A DNA stretch of 64,000 bases, from positions 1-64,000 of the forward strand of contig NZ_RWIR01000007.1 in NCBI RefSeq assembly GCF_009764265.1. Reading direction: 5' to 3'. This DNA comes from Pseudomonas sp. PB101. Its GTDB lineage: Bacteria; Pseudomonadota; Gammaproteobacteria; Pseudomonadales; Pseudomonadaceae. The notes beneath the pieces are model-generated. The model did not search any database. It was not told where the DNA came from and worked only from the letters and a program-made list of their open reading frames with translations. A program made the position numbers and the translations under genes. Below, one piece after another: positions 1-10,134 of the stretch. Numbering within the stretch: the first letter of the stretch is position 1; every line of letters starts with the position of its first letter.

Positions 1-146
1 ACACCTCTTTTTCAACTTCCTTTTGGCTTCGATGACCTGAAGCACCTGCTGTCGAAATCTGCGTAACTCATTGTTTACCAAGGAGTTTTCCGTTTCGACT
101 GCGCCGGAAGTGGGGCGAATTATAGGCCTCCAGAATCTGCCGTCAA
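1..146 (-). promoter_or_regulatory. Sigma-70 promoter and leader of a stable-RNA-type transcript leaving the left edge
   Basis: On the minus strand a TTGACG -35 box (141-146) and a perfect TATAAT -10 box (119-124) are separated by 16 bases, pointing left. The 110 bases that follow contain no coding sequence and end, at the window edge, in GAAAAAGAGGTGT. From memory of the genus this resembles the stretch just before a second TTGACA promoter of rRNA or tRNA operons. The downstream gene is outside the window, so an rRNA or tRNA operon is inference. Confidence 0.55.
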
Positions 147-153
147 CCACTAA

Positions 154-774
154 TTACGCCTTTTTGGCAGAAGAGGCCTTTTTAGCCACTAGACGCGGTA
201 TTCGACGGGCCAAGGGCGGTAGCCGCAGCACTAAAAGCAGCGCACCTATAGATGCATAGATCGCCCACTCCTTCAGATCGGCGCGAACGATCCACAGCAT
301 ATGCAGCAATCCAAGCACGAGAATCAAATAAGCCAGACGATGGAGCTTCTTCCAGCGAGCCCCCAAGCGTCGCTGACTGTATCGATTGGACGTGCACGCC
401 AACGCCAGCAAACACAAAAAACCCAACGCCCCGACAATGATGTACGGACGCTTGCGCAGCTCCACCCCAAGCTGCGACCAATCAAATCCAAGAATGAATG
501 CCAGATAGGCGCTCAGGTGCAGAACTACATAAGCGAAACACCACAACCCCAGTTGCCGCCGGACCGCTACCCACCCCGCCCAACCCGTCAGCCTCTGCAG
601 CGGCGTAATGCTTAATGTAATGAGCAGCAGAACAAGTGTGCCCACCCCCAATCGATCAACCAACACCTTGCCCGGATCAGGCCCGAGCACTTCTGCCCAG
701 GCCTGGTACAACCAGAGCAGTGGCCACACCATCGCTGCAACAAACACGGCCACACGCCAAAGCGGATATCGCAT
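154..774 (-). CDS. msrQ: Haem-binding membrane subunit of the periplasmic methionine sulfoxide reductase, MsrQ
   Basis: A 206-residue integral membrane protein with about six hydrophobic segments, matching the ferric reductase-like MsrQ (YedZ) family. MsrQ passes electrons from the respiratory chain to periplasmic MsrP, which repairs oxidised methionines in envelope proteins. Histidines suited to haem b binding are seen in the helices (for example in the segment [13 protein letters not shown] and in KKLHRLAYL). Its start overlaps the msrP stop as TGATG, so the two are co-transcribed and probably translationally coupled. The C-terminus is Lys/Ala-rich and cytoplasmic. Confidence 0.93.
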   Translation of the reverse strand: MRYPLWRVAVFVAAMVWPLLWLYQAWAEVLGPDPGKVLVDRLGVGTLVLLLITLSITPLQRLTGWAGWVAVRRQLGLWCFAYVVLHLSAYLAFILGFDWSQLGVELRKRPYIIVGALGFLCLLALACTSNRYSQRRLGARWKKLHRLAYLILVLGLLHMLWIVRADLKEWAIYASIGALLLVLRLPPLARRIPRLVAKKASSAKKA

Positions 775-1787
775 CAGTAGTTCTTCCGCAGATCGAGCCC
801 TGTATATAGAGAAGCGACTTCATCCGCGTAGCCATTGAACATTTGCGTGTCACGCACATTCGGTTTGAACAGGCCGCTCGGCAAGCGCCGCTCCCGGGCC
901 TGAGTCCAGCGTGGGTGGTCGACGGTCGGATTCACATTGGCATAGAAGCCGTACTCGTCCGCAGCAATACTCTGCCAGGTGGTTTTTGGCTGCTCACTCA
1001 CCAAACTGATCCTCACAATCGACTTGATGCTTTTAAAGCCGTACTTCCAGGGCACCACCAGGCGCAAGGGTGCACCGTTCTGATTCGGCAACTCACGCCC
1101 ATACATGCCCACCGCCAAAATCGCCAGAGGGTTCATTGCCTCGTCCAGACGCAACCCTTCTATATAAGGCCAGTCGATCAAGGCGAAACCGGAGCGCTGT
1201 CCCGGCATGCTTTGCGGGTCCTGCAGGGTTTCGAAGCGAATGAATTTCGCGCTGGAAGCCGGCTCGACCTGCTTGAGCAGCGCTGAAAGGGGAAAACCTA
1301 TCCATGGAATGACCATCGACCAGGCCTCCACACATCGAAGGCGATAGATGCGCTCCTCCAGCTGATAAGGCTTCATGAAGTCTTCCAGCGCATATCGCCC
1401 CGGTTTACCCACTTCTCCGTCCACGACTAGTGTCCATGGCTCGGTCTTCAGCGCACCGGCATTGGCAGCCGGATCCCCCTTGTCGGTGCCGAACTCATAG
1501 AAGTTGTTGTAATGGGTCGCATCCTTGAACGGCGTTATCGCCTCGTCCTTGACGTTGACCGCACCCCACCGGGTTGCCGGGAGTTTTTCGCTGAACCAGG
1601 AAGGCGCCTTGCCGGGTTCAACATCCGGGTAACGCGCAGCATCGCCAGCACTGGCCCATTGCGGCAGGCTGCCCAGAGCGAAGCCGGCAACCGTGGCGCC
1701 GAGCACTTTGCGTCGAGACAGATAGAGGGATTCAGGCGTGACGTCCGACTCGTGGCAGTCGGACGCTTTGGAGACTTTGATCAGCAT
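774..1787 (-). CDS. msrP: Periplasmic protein-methionine-sulfoxide reductase catalytic subunit, MsrP
   Basis: A 337-residue molybdopterin oxidoreductase of the sulfite-oxidase fold (YedY/MsrP), which reduces methionine sulfoxide in periplasmic proteins. The N-terminus has a twin-arginine signal (SRRKVLG followed by a hydrophobic stretch ending ASA), as needed for export of a folded Moco protein. The cysteine in [12 protein letters not shown] is the expected molybdenum ligand. The open frame extends further upstream to 1943, but I chose the ATG at 1787 because it places the Tat signal near the N-terminus and clears pssA. It is the first gene of an msrP-msrQ pair. Confidence 0.94.
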   Translation of the reverse strand: MLIKVSKASDCHESDVTPESLYLSRRKVLGATVAGFALGSLPQWASAGDAARYPDVEPGKAPSWFSEKLPATRWGAVNVKDEAITPFKDATHYNNFYEFGTDKGDPAANAGALKTEPWTLVVDGEVGKPGRYALEDFMKPYQLEERIYRLRCVEAWSMVIPWIGFPLSALLKQVEPASSAKFIRFETLQDPQSMPGQRSGFALIDWPYIEGLRLDEAMNPLAILAVGMYGRELPNQNGAPLRLVVPWKYGFKSIKSIVRISLVSEQPKTTWQSIAADEYGFYANVNPTVDHPRWTQARERRLPSGLFKPNVRDTQMFNGYADEVASLYTGLDLRKNY

Positions 1788-1845
1788 GGTTACTCCGCAG
1801 CTCTGGAAGACTGTTGCACCCATAGACTGCGGAGTATGAGGGAAG

Positions 1846-2700
1846 TCAGGCCTTCTTGTTACGACGAAGACGTAACAGGTATTGAACCGGACCAGAGGCT
1901 GCATAGGCGAGAAAAACCAGCAACAGGATGCGCGGCGGATCACTGAACACCACTGCGAACACCAGCACCACAGCGAGAATCGCCACGAAAGGCACTCGCC
2001 CCTTCAGGTCCAGCTCCTTGAAGCTGTTGTACTTGATGTTGCTGACCATCAGCATGCCGGCCGCAGCCACCATCAGCGCTACCAGGAAGGACATCTTCGA
2101 GCCCTGGATACCGTAATCGCTGAACGCCCAGACGATGCCCGCAACCACGCCCGCCGCCGCCGGGCTGGCCAGTCCGATAAAGTAGCGCTTGTCCGCCGTA
2201 CCGACCTGAGTGTTGAAGCGCGCGAGACGCAGCGCCGCACCCGCGACATAGATGAAGGCGACCATCCAGCCCACCTTGCCCATGTCACCCAGCGCCCAAC
2301 CGAAGGCCAGCAACGCCGGCGCGACACCGAAGGCAACCATGTCCGACAACGAGTCATACTCGGCACCGAACGCACTCTGGGTATTGGTCATGCGAGCCAC
2401 GCGGCCATCAAGGCCGTCGAGAACCATCGCAACGAAAATGGCGATGGCGGCAAACGCAAAGTACTTGCTTGCGTTGGCGGAGTCGCCAGCACTCAAGGCT
2501 GCCTGGGCGCTCATCGAGTTGATGATGGAGTAGAACCCTGCGAACAGGTTCGCAGTGGTAAACAGATTCGGCAGAAGATAGATACCACGATGCCGGACTT
2601 TACGACCTTCAGCGTCATGGCCCTCCTCGACATGTTCATCGATGGGCAGCAGGCTTTCGGCGTCAGAAGCCTGGTTTGGCTCTTCGGGGCGTTCGCTCAT
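1846..2700 (-). CDS. pssA: CDP-diacylglycerol--serine O-phosphatidyltransferase
   Basis: Condenses CDP-diacylglycerol with serine to give phosphatidylserine, the precursor of phosphatidylethanolamine. The full CDP-alcohol phosphatidyltransferase signature is visible around residues 95-120 (DG..DG..AR, eight residues, G...D...D). Several hydrophobic segments follow, and the N-terminus is acidic and soluble. An in-frame ATG also exists at 2706, but AAGG lies only 2 bases from it and 8 bases from the ATG at 2700, so I chose 2700. It follows ilvC on the same strand but is separated by a strong terminator hairpin. Confidence 0.93.
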   Translation of the reverse strand: MSERPEEPNQASDAESLLPIDEHVEEGHDAEGRKVRHRGIYLLPNLFTTANLFAGFYSIINSMSAQAALSAGDSANASKYFAFAAIAIFVAMVLDGLDGRVARMTNTQSAFGAEYDSLSDMVAFGVAPALLAFGWALGDMGKVGWMVAFIYVAGAALRLARFNTQVGTADKRYFIGLASPAAAGVVAGIVWAFSDYGIQGSKMSFLVALMVAAAGMLMVSNIKYNSFKELDLKGRVPFVAILAVVLVFAVVFSDPPRILLLVFLAYAASGPVQYLLRLRRNKKA

Positions 2701-2803
2701 GGACATTACCTTGCAACGGGGTGGAAAGTTTGGACAGGTGTCTGGGACGACGGTTCGACCACAAACGATGCAGCTTTATACCAGAACCGGCCTCCCAAAC
2801 GAA

Positions 2804-2828
2804 AAAACGCGGCCTAAGCCGCGTTTTT
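2804..2828 (-). terminator. Rho-independent terminator after ilvC
   Basis: A 10-bp perfect stem (AAAACGCGGC / GCCGCGTTTT, loop CTAA) with A and T tracts on both sides. On the minus strand it sits 17 bases after the ilvC stop and before pssA. It could work in both directions. Confidence 0.85.
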
Positions 2829-2844
2829 CGTACAAGCGCGTGAC

Positions 2845-3870
<1,026 letters not shown>

Positions 3871-3909
3871 CTATATATCCAGGCCGTTCAGGCCGTTCGC
3901 TAATTTGGT

Positions 3910-4401
3910 TTAGATGCTGAGTACTTTGTCGCCGCGGGCAATGCCGGTCACGCCGCTACGGACGGTTTCCAGAATCGATGCGGTGCCGATGGACTGAATG
4001 AAGCTGTCGAGCTTGTCGCTGGTACCGGTCAGTTGAACGGTATACACGCTGGCGCTGACATCGACGATCTGTCCACGGTAAATATCGGTGGTGCGCTTGA
4101 TCTCGGCGCGCTGGGCGCCGGTGGCCTTGACCTTGACCAGCATCAGTTCGCGCTCGATGTGAGCACTCTCCGACAGGTCGACCAGTTTTACCACTTCGAT
4201 CAGCTTGTTCAGGTTCTTGGTGATCTGCTCGATGACTTCATCATGACCAACGGTGGTCAGCGTCAGACGCGACAGGGTCGGGTCTTCGGTCGGGGCCACG
4301 GTCAGGCTTTCGATGTTGTAGTTGCGCTGCGAGAACAGGCCAACCACACGAGACAGAGCGCCGGGTTCGTTTTCCAGAAGCAAGGAAATAATGTGCCGCA
4401 T
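3910..4401 (-). CDS. ilvH: Acetolactate synthase regulatory (small) subunit
   Basis: A 163-residue regulatory subunit that stimulates the catalytic subunit and gives valine feedback inhibition. The N-terminal ACT domain is clear (ISLLLENEPGALSRVVGLFS, then NIESLTV), followed by the usual C-terminal half of small subunits. I chose the ATG at 4401 (MRHIISLLL) over an upstream in-frame start at 4431, because the latter lies inside ilvI. It is 2 bases after the ilvI stop, consistent with translational coupling. Confidence 0.96.
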   Translation of the reverse strand: MRHIISLLLENEPGALSRVVGLFSQRNYNIESLTVAPTEDPTLSRLTLTTVGHDEVIEQITKNLNKLIEVVKLVDLSESAHIERELMLVKVKATGAQRAEIKRTTDIYRGQIVDVSASVYTVQLTGTSDKLDSFIQSIGTASILETVRSGVTGIARGDKVLSI

Positions 4402-4403
4402 GA

Positions 4404-6128
4404 TTAAGTACGCTCCGTCTTGCTCAGCCACATATCGCGCATGGAGCCGTCTTTGATCTGCATCGGGTAGACGTGCTCGCTGGTGTCGACCGAAACATCA
4501 ATGATCACCAGGCGATCCTTCATGGCGAACGCCTCTTCCATCTTCGACTTCAAATCTTTCGATTCAGTGATGCGCACGCCAACGTGACCATAGGCCTCTG
4601 CCAGCTTGACGAAGTCAGGCAACGATTCCATGTAGGAATGAGAGTGGCGGCTGCCGTAGCTCATGTCCTGCCACTGGCGAACCATGCCCAGTACACCGTT
4701 GTTCAGGATGACGATTTTTACCGGCAAACCATATTGCAGACAGGTCGACAGTTCCTGAATGTTCATCTGGATGCTGCCTTCGCCGGTGACACACACGACG
4801 TCGTCATCCGGGAAGCTCAACTTGATGCCCATAGCTGCCGGGAAACCGAAGCCCATGGTGCCCAGGCCACCGGAGTTGATCCAGCGGTTCGGCTTGTTGA
4901 ACCGGTAGTACTGCGCAGCGAACATCTGGTGTTGACCCACGTCGGAGGCTACAAAGGCATCGCCCTTGGTCACTTCGCACAGGGTTTCGATCACTGCCTG
5001 CGGCTTGATGACGCTGCCGTCGCCCTTGTCATAAGGGAACAGGCCACGATCACCGCGCCACTCATCGACCTGCTTCCACCAACTGGCTACGGACTCCTTG
5101 TTCGGGGTCTCGCCGATTTCCTTGAGGATCGCGACCATTTCGGTCAGGACGCTCTCGACCGGACCAACGATAGGCACGTCGGCCTTGATGGTCTTGGAAA
5201 TCGAAGCCGGGTCGATGTCGATGTGAATGATCTTGGCGTTCGGGCAGAACTTCGATGCGCCGTTGATCACGCGATCGTCGAAACGTGCGCCGACAGCCAG
5301 GATCACGTCAGCATGGTGCATCGCCAGGTTGGCGGTGTAGCTGCCGTGCATGCCGAGCATGCCGATGAACTGACGGTCGGTGCCAGGGTAGCCACCGAGG
5401 CCCATCAGGGTATTGGTCACTGGCAGGTTGAGCATCTTCGCCAGTTCGGTCAGTGGTGCGGAGCCACCACCGAGGATCACGCCACCACCCGAGTACAAGA
5501 CTGGGCGCTTGGCCGCCAGGAGCATTTCTGCCGCCTTGCGGATTTGACCGGAGTGACCGCGAACAGCCGGGCTGTAGGAACGCAGCTTGGCTTTTTTCGG
5601 GAAGACGTATTCGAACTTCTCGGCCGGGTTGGTCATGTCTTTCGGAATATCGACAACGACCGGGCCAGGACGACCGGATTGCGCCAGGTAGAAGGCCTTC
5701 TTCATGACTTCCGGGATTTCCGACGCGTGCTTGATCATGAAGCTGTGCTTCACGATCGGCCGGGAGATACCGATCATGTCGGTTTCCTGGAAAGCGTCGG
5801 TACCTACCATGGTGCTAGGCACCTGGCCGGAAATGACCACCATCGGAATGGAGTCCATGTAGGCCGTGGCGATACCGGTGATGGCGTTGGTTGCACCCGG
5901 GCCGGAAGTCACCAGTACCACACCGGCTTTACCGGTGGCACGGGCGTAGCCGTCAGCCATATGGGTAGCCGCTTGCTCATGACGAACCAGGATGTGGGTC
6001 ACTTCCGGTTCTTTGAACAGGGCATCGTAGACATGAAGAAGAGCACCACCCGGGTACCCGTAGATATATTTGACGCCTTCGTCACGCAAAAAGCGGACGA
6101 GCATCTCACCGCCAGATAAAAGCTCCAC
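4404..6128 (-). CDS. ilvI: Acetolactate synthase catalytic (large) subunit
   Basis: A thiamine-diphosphate enzyme that condenses two pyruvates, or pyruvate and 2-oxobutyrate, as the first common step of branched-chain amino acid synthesis. The catalytic glutamate lies in [19 protein letters not shown]. The ThDP-Mg motif begins [14 protein letters not shown] and ends at ILNN. I chose the GTG at 6128 ([13 protein letters not shown]) because AGAGGTG lies about 8 bases upstream and it fits the family N-terminus; another in-frame GTG lies at 6137. A leader of more than 400 bases precedes it. Confidence 0.95.
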   Translation of the reverse strand: MELLSGGEMLVRFLRDEGVKYIYGYPGGALLHVYDALFKEPEVTHILVRHEQAATHMADGYARATGKAGVVLVTSGPGATNAITGIATAYMDSIPMVVISGQVPSTMVGTDAFQETDMIGISRPIVKHSFMIKHASEIPEVMKKAFYLAQSGRPGPVVVDIPKDMTNPAEKFEYVFPKKAKLRSYSPAVRGHSGQIRKAAEMLLAAKRPVLYSGGGVILGGGSAPLTELAKMLNLPVTNTLMGLGGYPGTDRQFIGMLGMHGSYTANLAMHHADVILAVGARFDDRVINGASKFCPNAKIIHIDIDPASISKTIKADVPIVGPVESVLTEMVAILKEIGETPNKESVASWWKQVDEWRGDRGLFPYDKGDGSVIKPQAVIETLCEVTKGDAFVASDVGQHQMFAAQYYRFNKPNRWINSGGLGTMGFGFPAAMGIKLSFPDDDVVCVTGEGSIQMNIQELSTCLQYGLPVKIVILNNGVLGMVRQWQDMSYGSRHSHSYMESLPDFVKLAEAYGHVGVRITESKDLKSKMEEAFAMKDRLVIIDVSVDTSEHVYPMQIKDGSMRDMWLSKTERT

Positions 6129-6583
6129 GTTGCTCACCTCTAAAACGCCAGAATACCGCCCACGAAAAATGGGACGGGTCTTAATAGGTTTACTTCTCGG
6201 CAGAGCATGAGCGACGGTGGTCGCCGACTACGTCAGCACTGACTGAGCAAGTATTGGGATCGTCCCAAGTGTTGCGGGCCTTTCCCACCCAGCGCGAGGT
6301 AACGCGTTGCGGGTGTAACAGGTCGACGCGGATATGCGCCTCATGATCTGCTGAGAGGGTCTGCTTCTGGCAGTCCCTGTACAGCGGACTTTGGATTCTT
6401 CTGTTTCGCCCTTCGCAAGTCAAGTCGTCTATGCGCTTTATTCTACTAAGCACATGAGAACGCAAGAAAAAACCTGTAAATCCGCCGTCTGTTAGCTTCG
6501 ATTGCGCAACTTTTGGTAAAAAATTGGCACGCGCATGCGCTTACCCGGCAATGGCCGACAAAATAGAGAGAGATTGTGAACAA
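6129..6583 (-). other. Long untranslated region before ilvI
   Basis: About 455 bases between ilvI and the hairpin after the yqcC gene hold no convincing gene. A 91-codon frame (6190-6465, minus) shows no family resemblance and no run of Ile, Val or Leu codons as a classical attenuation leader peptide would. A TAGAAT sequence (minus strand, near 6443-6448) could be a -10 box but lacks a well-placed -35. The stretch may be a regulated leader or contain an sRNA; nothing in it is decisive. Confidence 0.4.
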
Positions 6584-6603
6584 CTGCCAGCGGACGCTGG
6601 CAG
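6584..6603 (-). terminator. Hairpin after the yqcC gene
   Basis: A perfect 8-bp stem (CTGCCAGC / GCTGGCAG, loop of 4) begins 8 bases after the YqcC stop on the minus strand. The following T-run is weak (TTGTT), so termination is probable rather than certain. Confidence 0.55.
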
Positions 6604-6611
6604 CTTCTGGC

Positions 6612-6950
6612 TCAGCGAGACGCCGTGATCAACTGGTCGAACTGTTTGAGCAATACCTGCAACTGCCGGTCCCTGCCCTGGACATTGCGTCCGGCAAAGA
6701 CCATTTCAGCCATTTCCTGAATGCCCGATGCATTGGGCAGCGGCAAATCCTGCTCGAGGATCATCTTCATGCGCGGCAGGAAGATCCATTGCAGCCATTG
6801 CTCGAAATCCAGTGTGTCGACCGAAAACGGCTCGACACTGGAAAGCGCTTCATCGGACGGGGGGACTTCATCCCACCATCCTTGCACTCGCAACTCACGC
6901 TCGATCAACAACAGTTGATCGGCGATTTCAAGAAAACGCGCATCCATCAC
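6612..6950 (-). CDS. YqcC family protein
   Basis: A 112-residue soluble protein of the YqcC family (DUF446), an all-helical family of unknown biochemical role. Visible hallmarks are the amphipathic N-terminus (ADQLLLIERELRVQGWW) and FEQWLQWIFLPRMKMILE in the centre. Its start overlaps the stop of the preceding TPR lipoprotein gene by 4 bases, and that gene follows mrcB, so the three are probably co-transcribed. No catalytic motif is visible. Confidence 0.85.
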   Translation of the reverse strand: MMDARFLEIADQLLLIERELRVQGWWDEVPPSDEALSSVEPFSVDTLDFEQWLQWIFLPRMKMILEQDLPLPNASGIQEMAEMVFAGRNVQGRDRQLQVLLKQFDQLITASR

Positions 6951-7684
6951 AGCGTTACCTTGGCCTTCTGACGCGCCAGCGACGCGCCCTGGGCGTCACC
7001 CTGCTTCTCGCGCGCCTGGGCAATCAGTTCCCACAAATTGGCCTGCAGGGCCGGACGGCCATTGGCCAGGGTCAGGCCACGGCGAGCGAACTGCTCGGCC
7101 TGGGCCGCATCGCCTTGGGCCATCCGCACCTGTGCCAGACGGTAAAGCACCTGCGGCTCACGCGGAGCAACGCGCTGGGCGCGCTCGAGGCTGGAGGACG
7201 CACCATTGAGATCACCGCTGGCCTGCTGCTGTTGAGCGGTGGTCAGCAAGGCCAGTACCGGGCCGTCCAGTTGCTCGTCGGCGGAAAGCCCGCCCGAGCC
7301 GGCCGACGGAATCCCGCTTGGCGACGACGGCATGCTGTAGCTGCCCTGATTGATCGGTGCCGACTGGACCGGCGACGTGTCAATCGGCCCCGGCGTGATC
7401 GGACCCGGAGTGATCGGCGTGGTGCTGATCGGCGTCGAAGTCGTTGCCGCGCCTGGCACCATCACCACGACGCCGGTGTCGCCCTGCGGAATCGCCTGGG
7501 TCTGCGACTGACCTTGCGCTGGGCGCTTGACGGTCGTCTGGCGGAAGCCGCCATTGGCCGAGACCCGCTCGCTGTTGGAAACGGCAGTGCCGGAATCCAC
7601 GACCGGAATCGAACCACGTTGTACGGTGGAGCAACCGCTGAGCAAAGCCACGGCGGTAACCGCTGGAATCAACCACTTGTTCAC
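6947..7684 (-). CDS. TPR-containing lipoprotein encoded next to PBP1B
   Basis: A 245-residue protein with a lipoprotein signal (lipobox LLSGC, cysteine at residue 18). A low-complexity Pro/Thr/Ile/Ser linker follows (roughly residues 70-115, with repeated TPITPGPI-like units). The C-terminal 120 residues have two to three tetratricopeptide-like helices (ALLTTAQQQQASGDLNGASS, VLYRLAQVRMAQGDAAQAEQF). The gene follows mrcB by 16 bases. By position it resembles outer-membrane lipoproteins that support PBP1B: LpoB is the E. coli partner and LpoP is the TPR-type Pseudomonas one. An LpoP role is inference from context and fold. Confidence 0.75.
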   Translation of the reverse strand: MNKWLIPAVTAVALLSGCSTVQRGSIPVVDSGTAVSNSERVSANGGFRQTTVKRPAQGQSQTQAIPQGDTGVVVMVPGAATTSTPISTTPITPGPITPGPIDTSPVQSAPINQGSYSMPSSPSGIPSAGSGGLSADEQLDGPVLALLTTAQQQQASGDLNGASSSLERAQRVAPREPQVLYRLAQVRMAQGDAAQAEQFARRGLTLANGRPALQANLWELIAQAREKQGDAQGASLARQKAKVTL

Positions 7685-7700
7685 TTGAAACCCTCTTTGC

Positions 7701-10019
7701 TTAATTCATCCAGCCCTTGACCCAGTCCATCACCGACTCGGCAGGGTTTTCACCACCGCATGCGGCGCCGGGAGGCGGTTCGCTGCCGCGAATATACGGC
7801 ATCTGCACGGCACCCGGGCAACCGGCGTCAGAACCTTGTCCGGTTCGTGAATCAACCCAGGCCTGAACGATATTATCCGGCTGCGGCATATCCAGCGGCA
7901 ACGGGTCGGCCTTGCGCATGAAGCTGGTCCAGACCTGCAGGGCCCCGGTGGCACCGGTGAACGGGGTCTTGCCGTTGTCGTCGCGACCCAGCCAGACCAC
8001 CGCCAGCAAGTCCTGGCTGAAACCGGCGAACCAACTGTCCCGCGAGTCGTTACTGGTGCCGGTTTTACCCGCCAGGGTCAGGGTTCTTGGCAACACGTTG
8101 TAAACCGAGCTGCCGGTACCTTCACGCATCACCCGCTGCATGGCGCTCTGGATCAGGTAAATGGAGGCCGGATCGAAACGCTGCTGAATCTGGAACGGAT
8201 AACGCTTGAGCGGCTCACCCTCGGCCGTCAGCACGCTGCGAATCCCGCGCATCGGCGTATTGAAGCCGCCGTTGGCGAGGGTCTGGTACATGGTCGCCAC
8301 TTCGATGGGTGTCATGCCGCCAGCGCCGAGCAACATCGACGGGAAGGCCGGGAATTCACGAGACACACCCAGGCGCTCCACCGTCTTCAGGACGTTCGGC
8401 ACACCGACCGCCAACCCGAGCCGCGCGGTCGACAGGTTGTAGGAATGCGCCAGGCCCTGATAGAGGAAGACCGTGCCGTGGGAGCGACGATCGTAGTTCT
8501 GCGGCTTCCAGACCTGACCGTCCGCCCCTTTGACCGAGAAGGACTCGTCCGACAGCCAACTGGTCAATGTGTACTGGCTCGGTTTCTCCAGCGCCGTCAG
8601 GTAGACCGCCGGCTTGATCAACGAGCCGATCGGACGCACAGCATCCAGTGCCCGGTTGAACCCGGCAAAACTGGCCTGGCGACTGCCGATCATGGCCTGC
8701 ACCTCACCGGTCTCCGGGTTGGTCACGACCATTGCCGCTTCGACGTCATCGGAACCCTTGCGCCCCGAAAGGCGCTTGAAGGTGTCGTTGACCGAGGCTT
8801 CAGCCTTCATCTGCAGGATCGGGTCGAAACTGGTGAAGATGCGCAGACCTTCTTCGGTCAAGTCTTCGTCGCGATAGTCTTCGCGCAACTGGCGCTTGAC
8901 CAGATCGAGGAAACCGGGGAACGAGCTGTCCGCCAGGCTGCCACGCTTGGTCACGCCCAGCGGCATTTTCTTCGCCGCCTCAACCTGCTCGGCAGTGGCG
9001 ACGCCCTGCTCTTGCAGCACATCGAGTACCAGGTTGCGCCGCTCGAGAGCACGCTCCGGATAACGACGCGGGTTGTAGGAAGAAGGTCCTTTGACCATGC
9101 CCACCAGCAATGCGACCTGATGCAACTTGAGTTCGGCCAGCGGCTGGCTGAAGAAGAACTGGCTGGCCAGCCCGAAACCGTGCACCGCGCGCTGACCGTC
9201 CTGCCCGATGAACACTTCGTTGAGGTAAGCCTCGAGGATTTCGCGCTTGTCGTAATGCAGCTCGAGCAGCAACGCCATCATCGCTTCGGTGAGTTTGCGG
9301 CTCAGGCTGCGCTCGTTGGTCAGGTAGAAGTTCTTGACCAACTGCTGAGTCAGGGTACTGCCGCCCTGACGCATGCGGCCGGACGAACCGTTGACCCAGA
9401 TTGCGCGGGCGATCGACTTCGGCGAAACACCGAAGTGATGATAAAAATCGCGGTCCTCGACTGCCACCAGGGTCTCAAGCAGGTACGGCGGCACCTGATC
9501 GATCTTGATCAGGATCCGGTCTTCGAGGTTTTTCGGGTACAGGCCGCCGATCAGCAACGGTTCCAGGCGCACCACCGAAAGCTTCGAGCCTTTGGCTCCC
9601 GCCAGTTCCGCCACGTAATCGCCAGAGAAACGCACACGCACCGGCTGCGCCTGCTCCATGCCTTCATAGAACTGGAAGCCACGGGTGTTCAGATCAACGG
9701 TATTGCCGTTGACCGACGCCGCGCCCGGACCGTTGGCCACGCTTTCACGGCGATAGCCCAGGGCATCGAGTTCGGTCAGGAAATCATCCCTGCTCAGCTT
9801 CTGTCCGACGAACAGCTCGAGCGGACGCGCGTAAACCTTGGCCGGAATGGTCCAGCGCTTGCCGGAGAATTTCTCCTGGACGATCGCATCAAGGTAAACG
9901 GCGAATCCGGCCAGCACTACCAGGCCGACCAGACTGAGTTTAATGGCCCAGCCCAAACAGGGGCGCAGGCCTCTGGAGGGTGGTTTCTTGGGGGTACGAG
10001 GAGTTCGGGTACGAGTCAT
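7701..10019 (-). CDS. mrcB: Penicillin-binding protein 1B (bifunctional transglycosylase/transpeptidase)
   Basis: A class A peptidoglycan synthase of 772 residues. A basic cytoplasmic tail is followed by one membrane anchor (about residues 25-45) and a UB2H-like region. The GT51 glycosyltransferase domain has the catalytic Glu188 in EDRDFYHHFGV, and GGSTLTQQLVKNFYL. The transpeptidase domain has Ser466 in SLIKP (SxxK), SYN in the second motif and KTGTS in the third. It polymerises and crosslinks glycan strands at the inner membrane's outer face. It is the first gene of a set with the TPR lipoprotein and YqcC genes and is divergent from the gene at 10135. Confidence 0.96.
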   Translation of the reverse strand: MTRTRTPRTPKKPPSRGLRPCLGWAIKLSLVGLVVLAGFAVYLDAIVQEKFSGKRWTIPAKVYARPLELFVGQKLSRDDFLTELDALGYRRESVANGPGAASVNGNTVDLNTRGFQFYEGMEQAQPVRVRFSGDYVAELAGAKGSKLSVVRLEPLLIGGLYPKNLEDRILIKIDQVPPYLLETLVAVEDRDFYHHFGVSPKSIARAIWVNGSSGRMRQGGSTLTQQLVKNFYLTNERSLSRKLTEAMMALLLELHYDKREILEAYLNEVFIGQDGQRAVHGFGLASQFFFSQPLAELKLHQVALLVGMVKGPSSYNPRRYPERALERRNLVLDVLQEQGVATAEQVEAAKKMPLGVTKRGSLADSSFPGFLDLVKRQLREDYRDEDLTEEGLRIFTSFDPILQMKAEASVNDTFKRLSGRKGSDDVEAAMVVTNPETGEVQAMIGSRQASFAGFNRALDAVRPIGSLIKPAVYLTALEKPSQYTLTSWLSDESFSVKGADGQVWKPQNYDRRSHGTVFLYQGLAHSYNLSTARLGLAVGVPNVLKTVERLGVSREFPAFPSMLLGAGGMTPIEVATMYQTLANGGFNTPMRGIRSVLTAEGEPLKRYPFQIQQRFDPASIYLIQSAMQRVMREGTGSSVYNVLPRTLTLAGKTGTSNDSRDSWFAGFSQDLLAVVWLGRDDNGKTPFTGATGALQVWTSFMRKADPLPLDMPQPDNIVQAWVDSRTGQGSDAGCPGAVQMPYIRGSEPPPGAACGGENPAESVMDWVKGWMN

Positions 10020-10134
10020 GGCGGCGGATTATACGCACTTTATTCATACTCAACAGGAGCGCTCCGAGGTTTGCGTCGAGCGGAGTTGCGGCCATAATGG
10101 CACCCTTGATTTTCCAGACTCTGAAGGATCGCCT

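Noticed and set aside
4473..6119. 548-codon open frame antisense to ilvI
   Set aside because: It lies wholly opposite a clear gene in high-GC DNA, is rich in His, Arg and Asp as mirror frames are, and shows no motif. The same applies to long frames opposite ilvC, mrcB, pcnB-folK, pgi, clpB and the DUF748 gene.
6190..6465. 91-codon minus-strand frame upstream of ilvI
   Set aside because: No recognisable family or convincing ribosome site, and no branched-chain codon cluster; treated as part of an untranslated leader.
6509..6525. TTGGCACG-like element (plus strand) resembling a sigma-54 promoter
   Set aside because: GG and GC are 9 rather than 10 bases apart, and it points to the convergent yqcC gene rather than to any plus-strand gene.
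7380..7480. Tandem repeat-like GGCGTGATCGG units in the TPR lipoprotein gene
   Set aside because: They encode the in-frame Thr-Pro-Ile linker of the lipoprotein and need no separate explanation.
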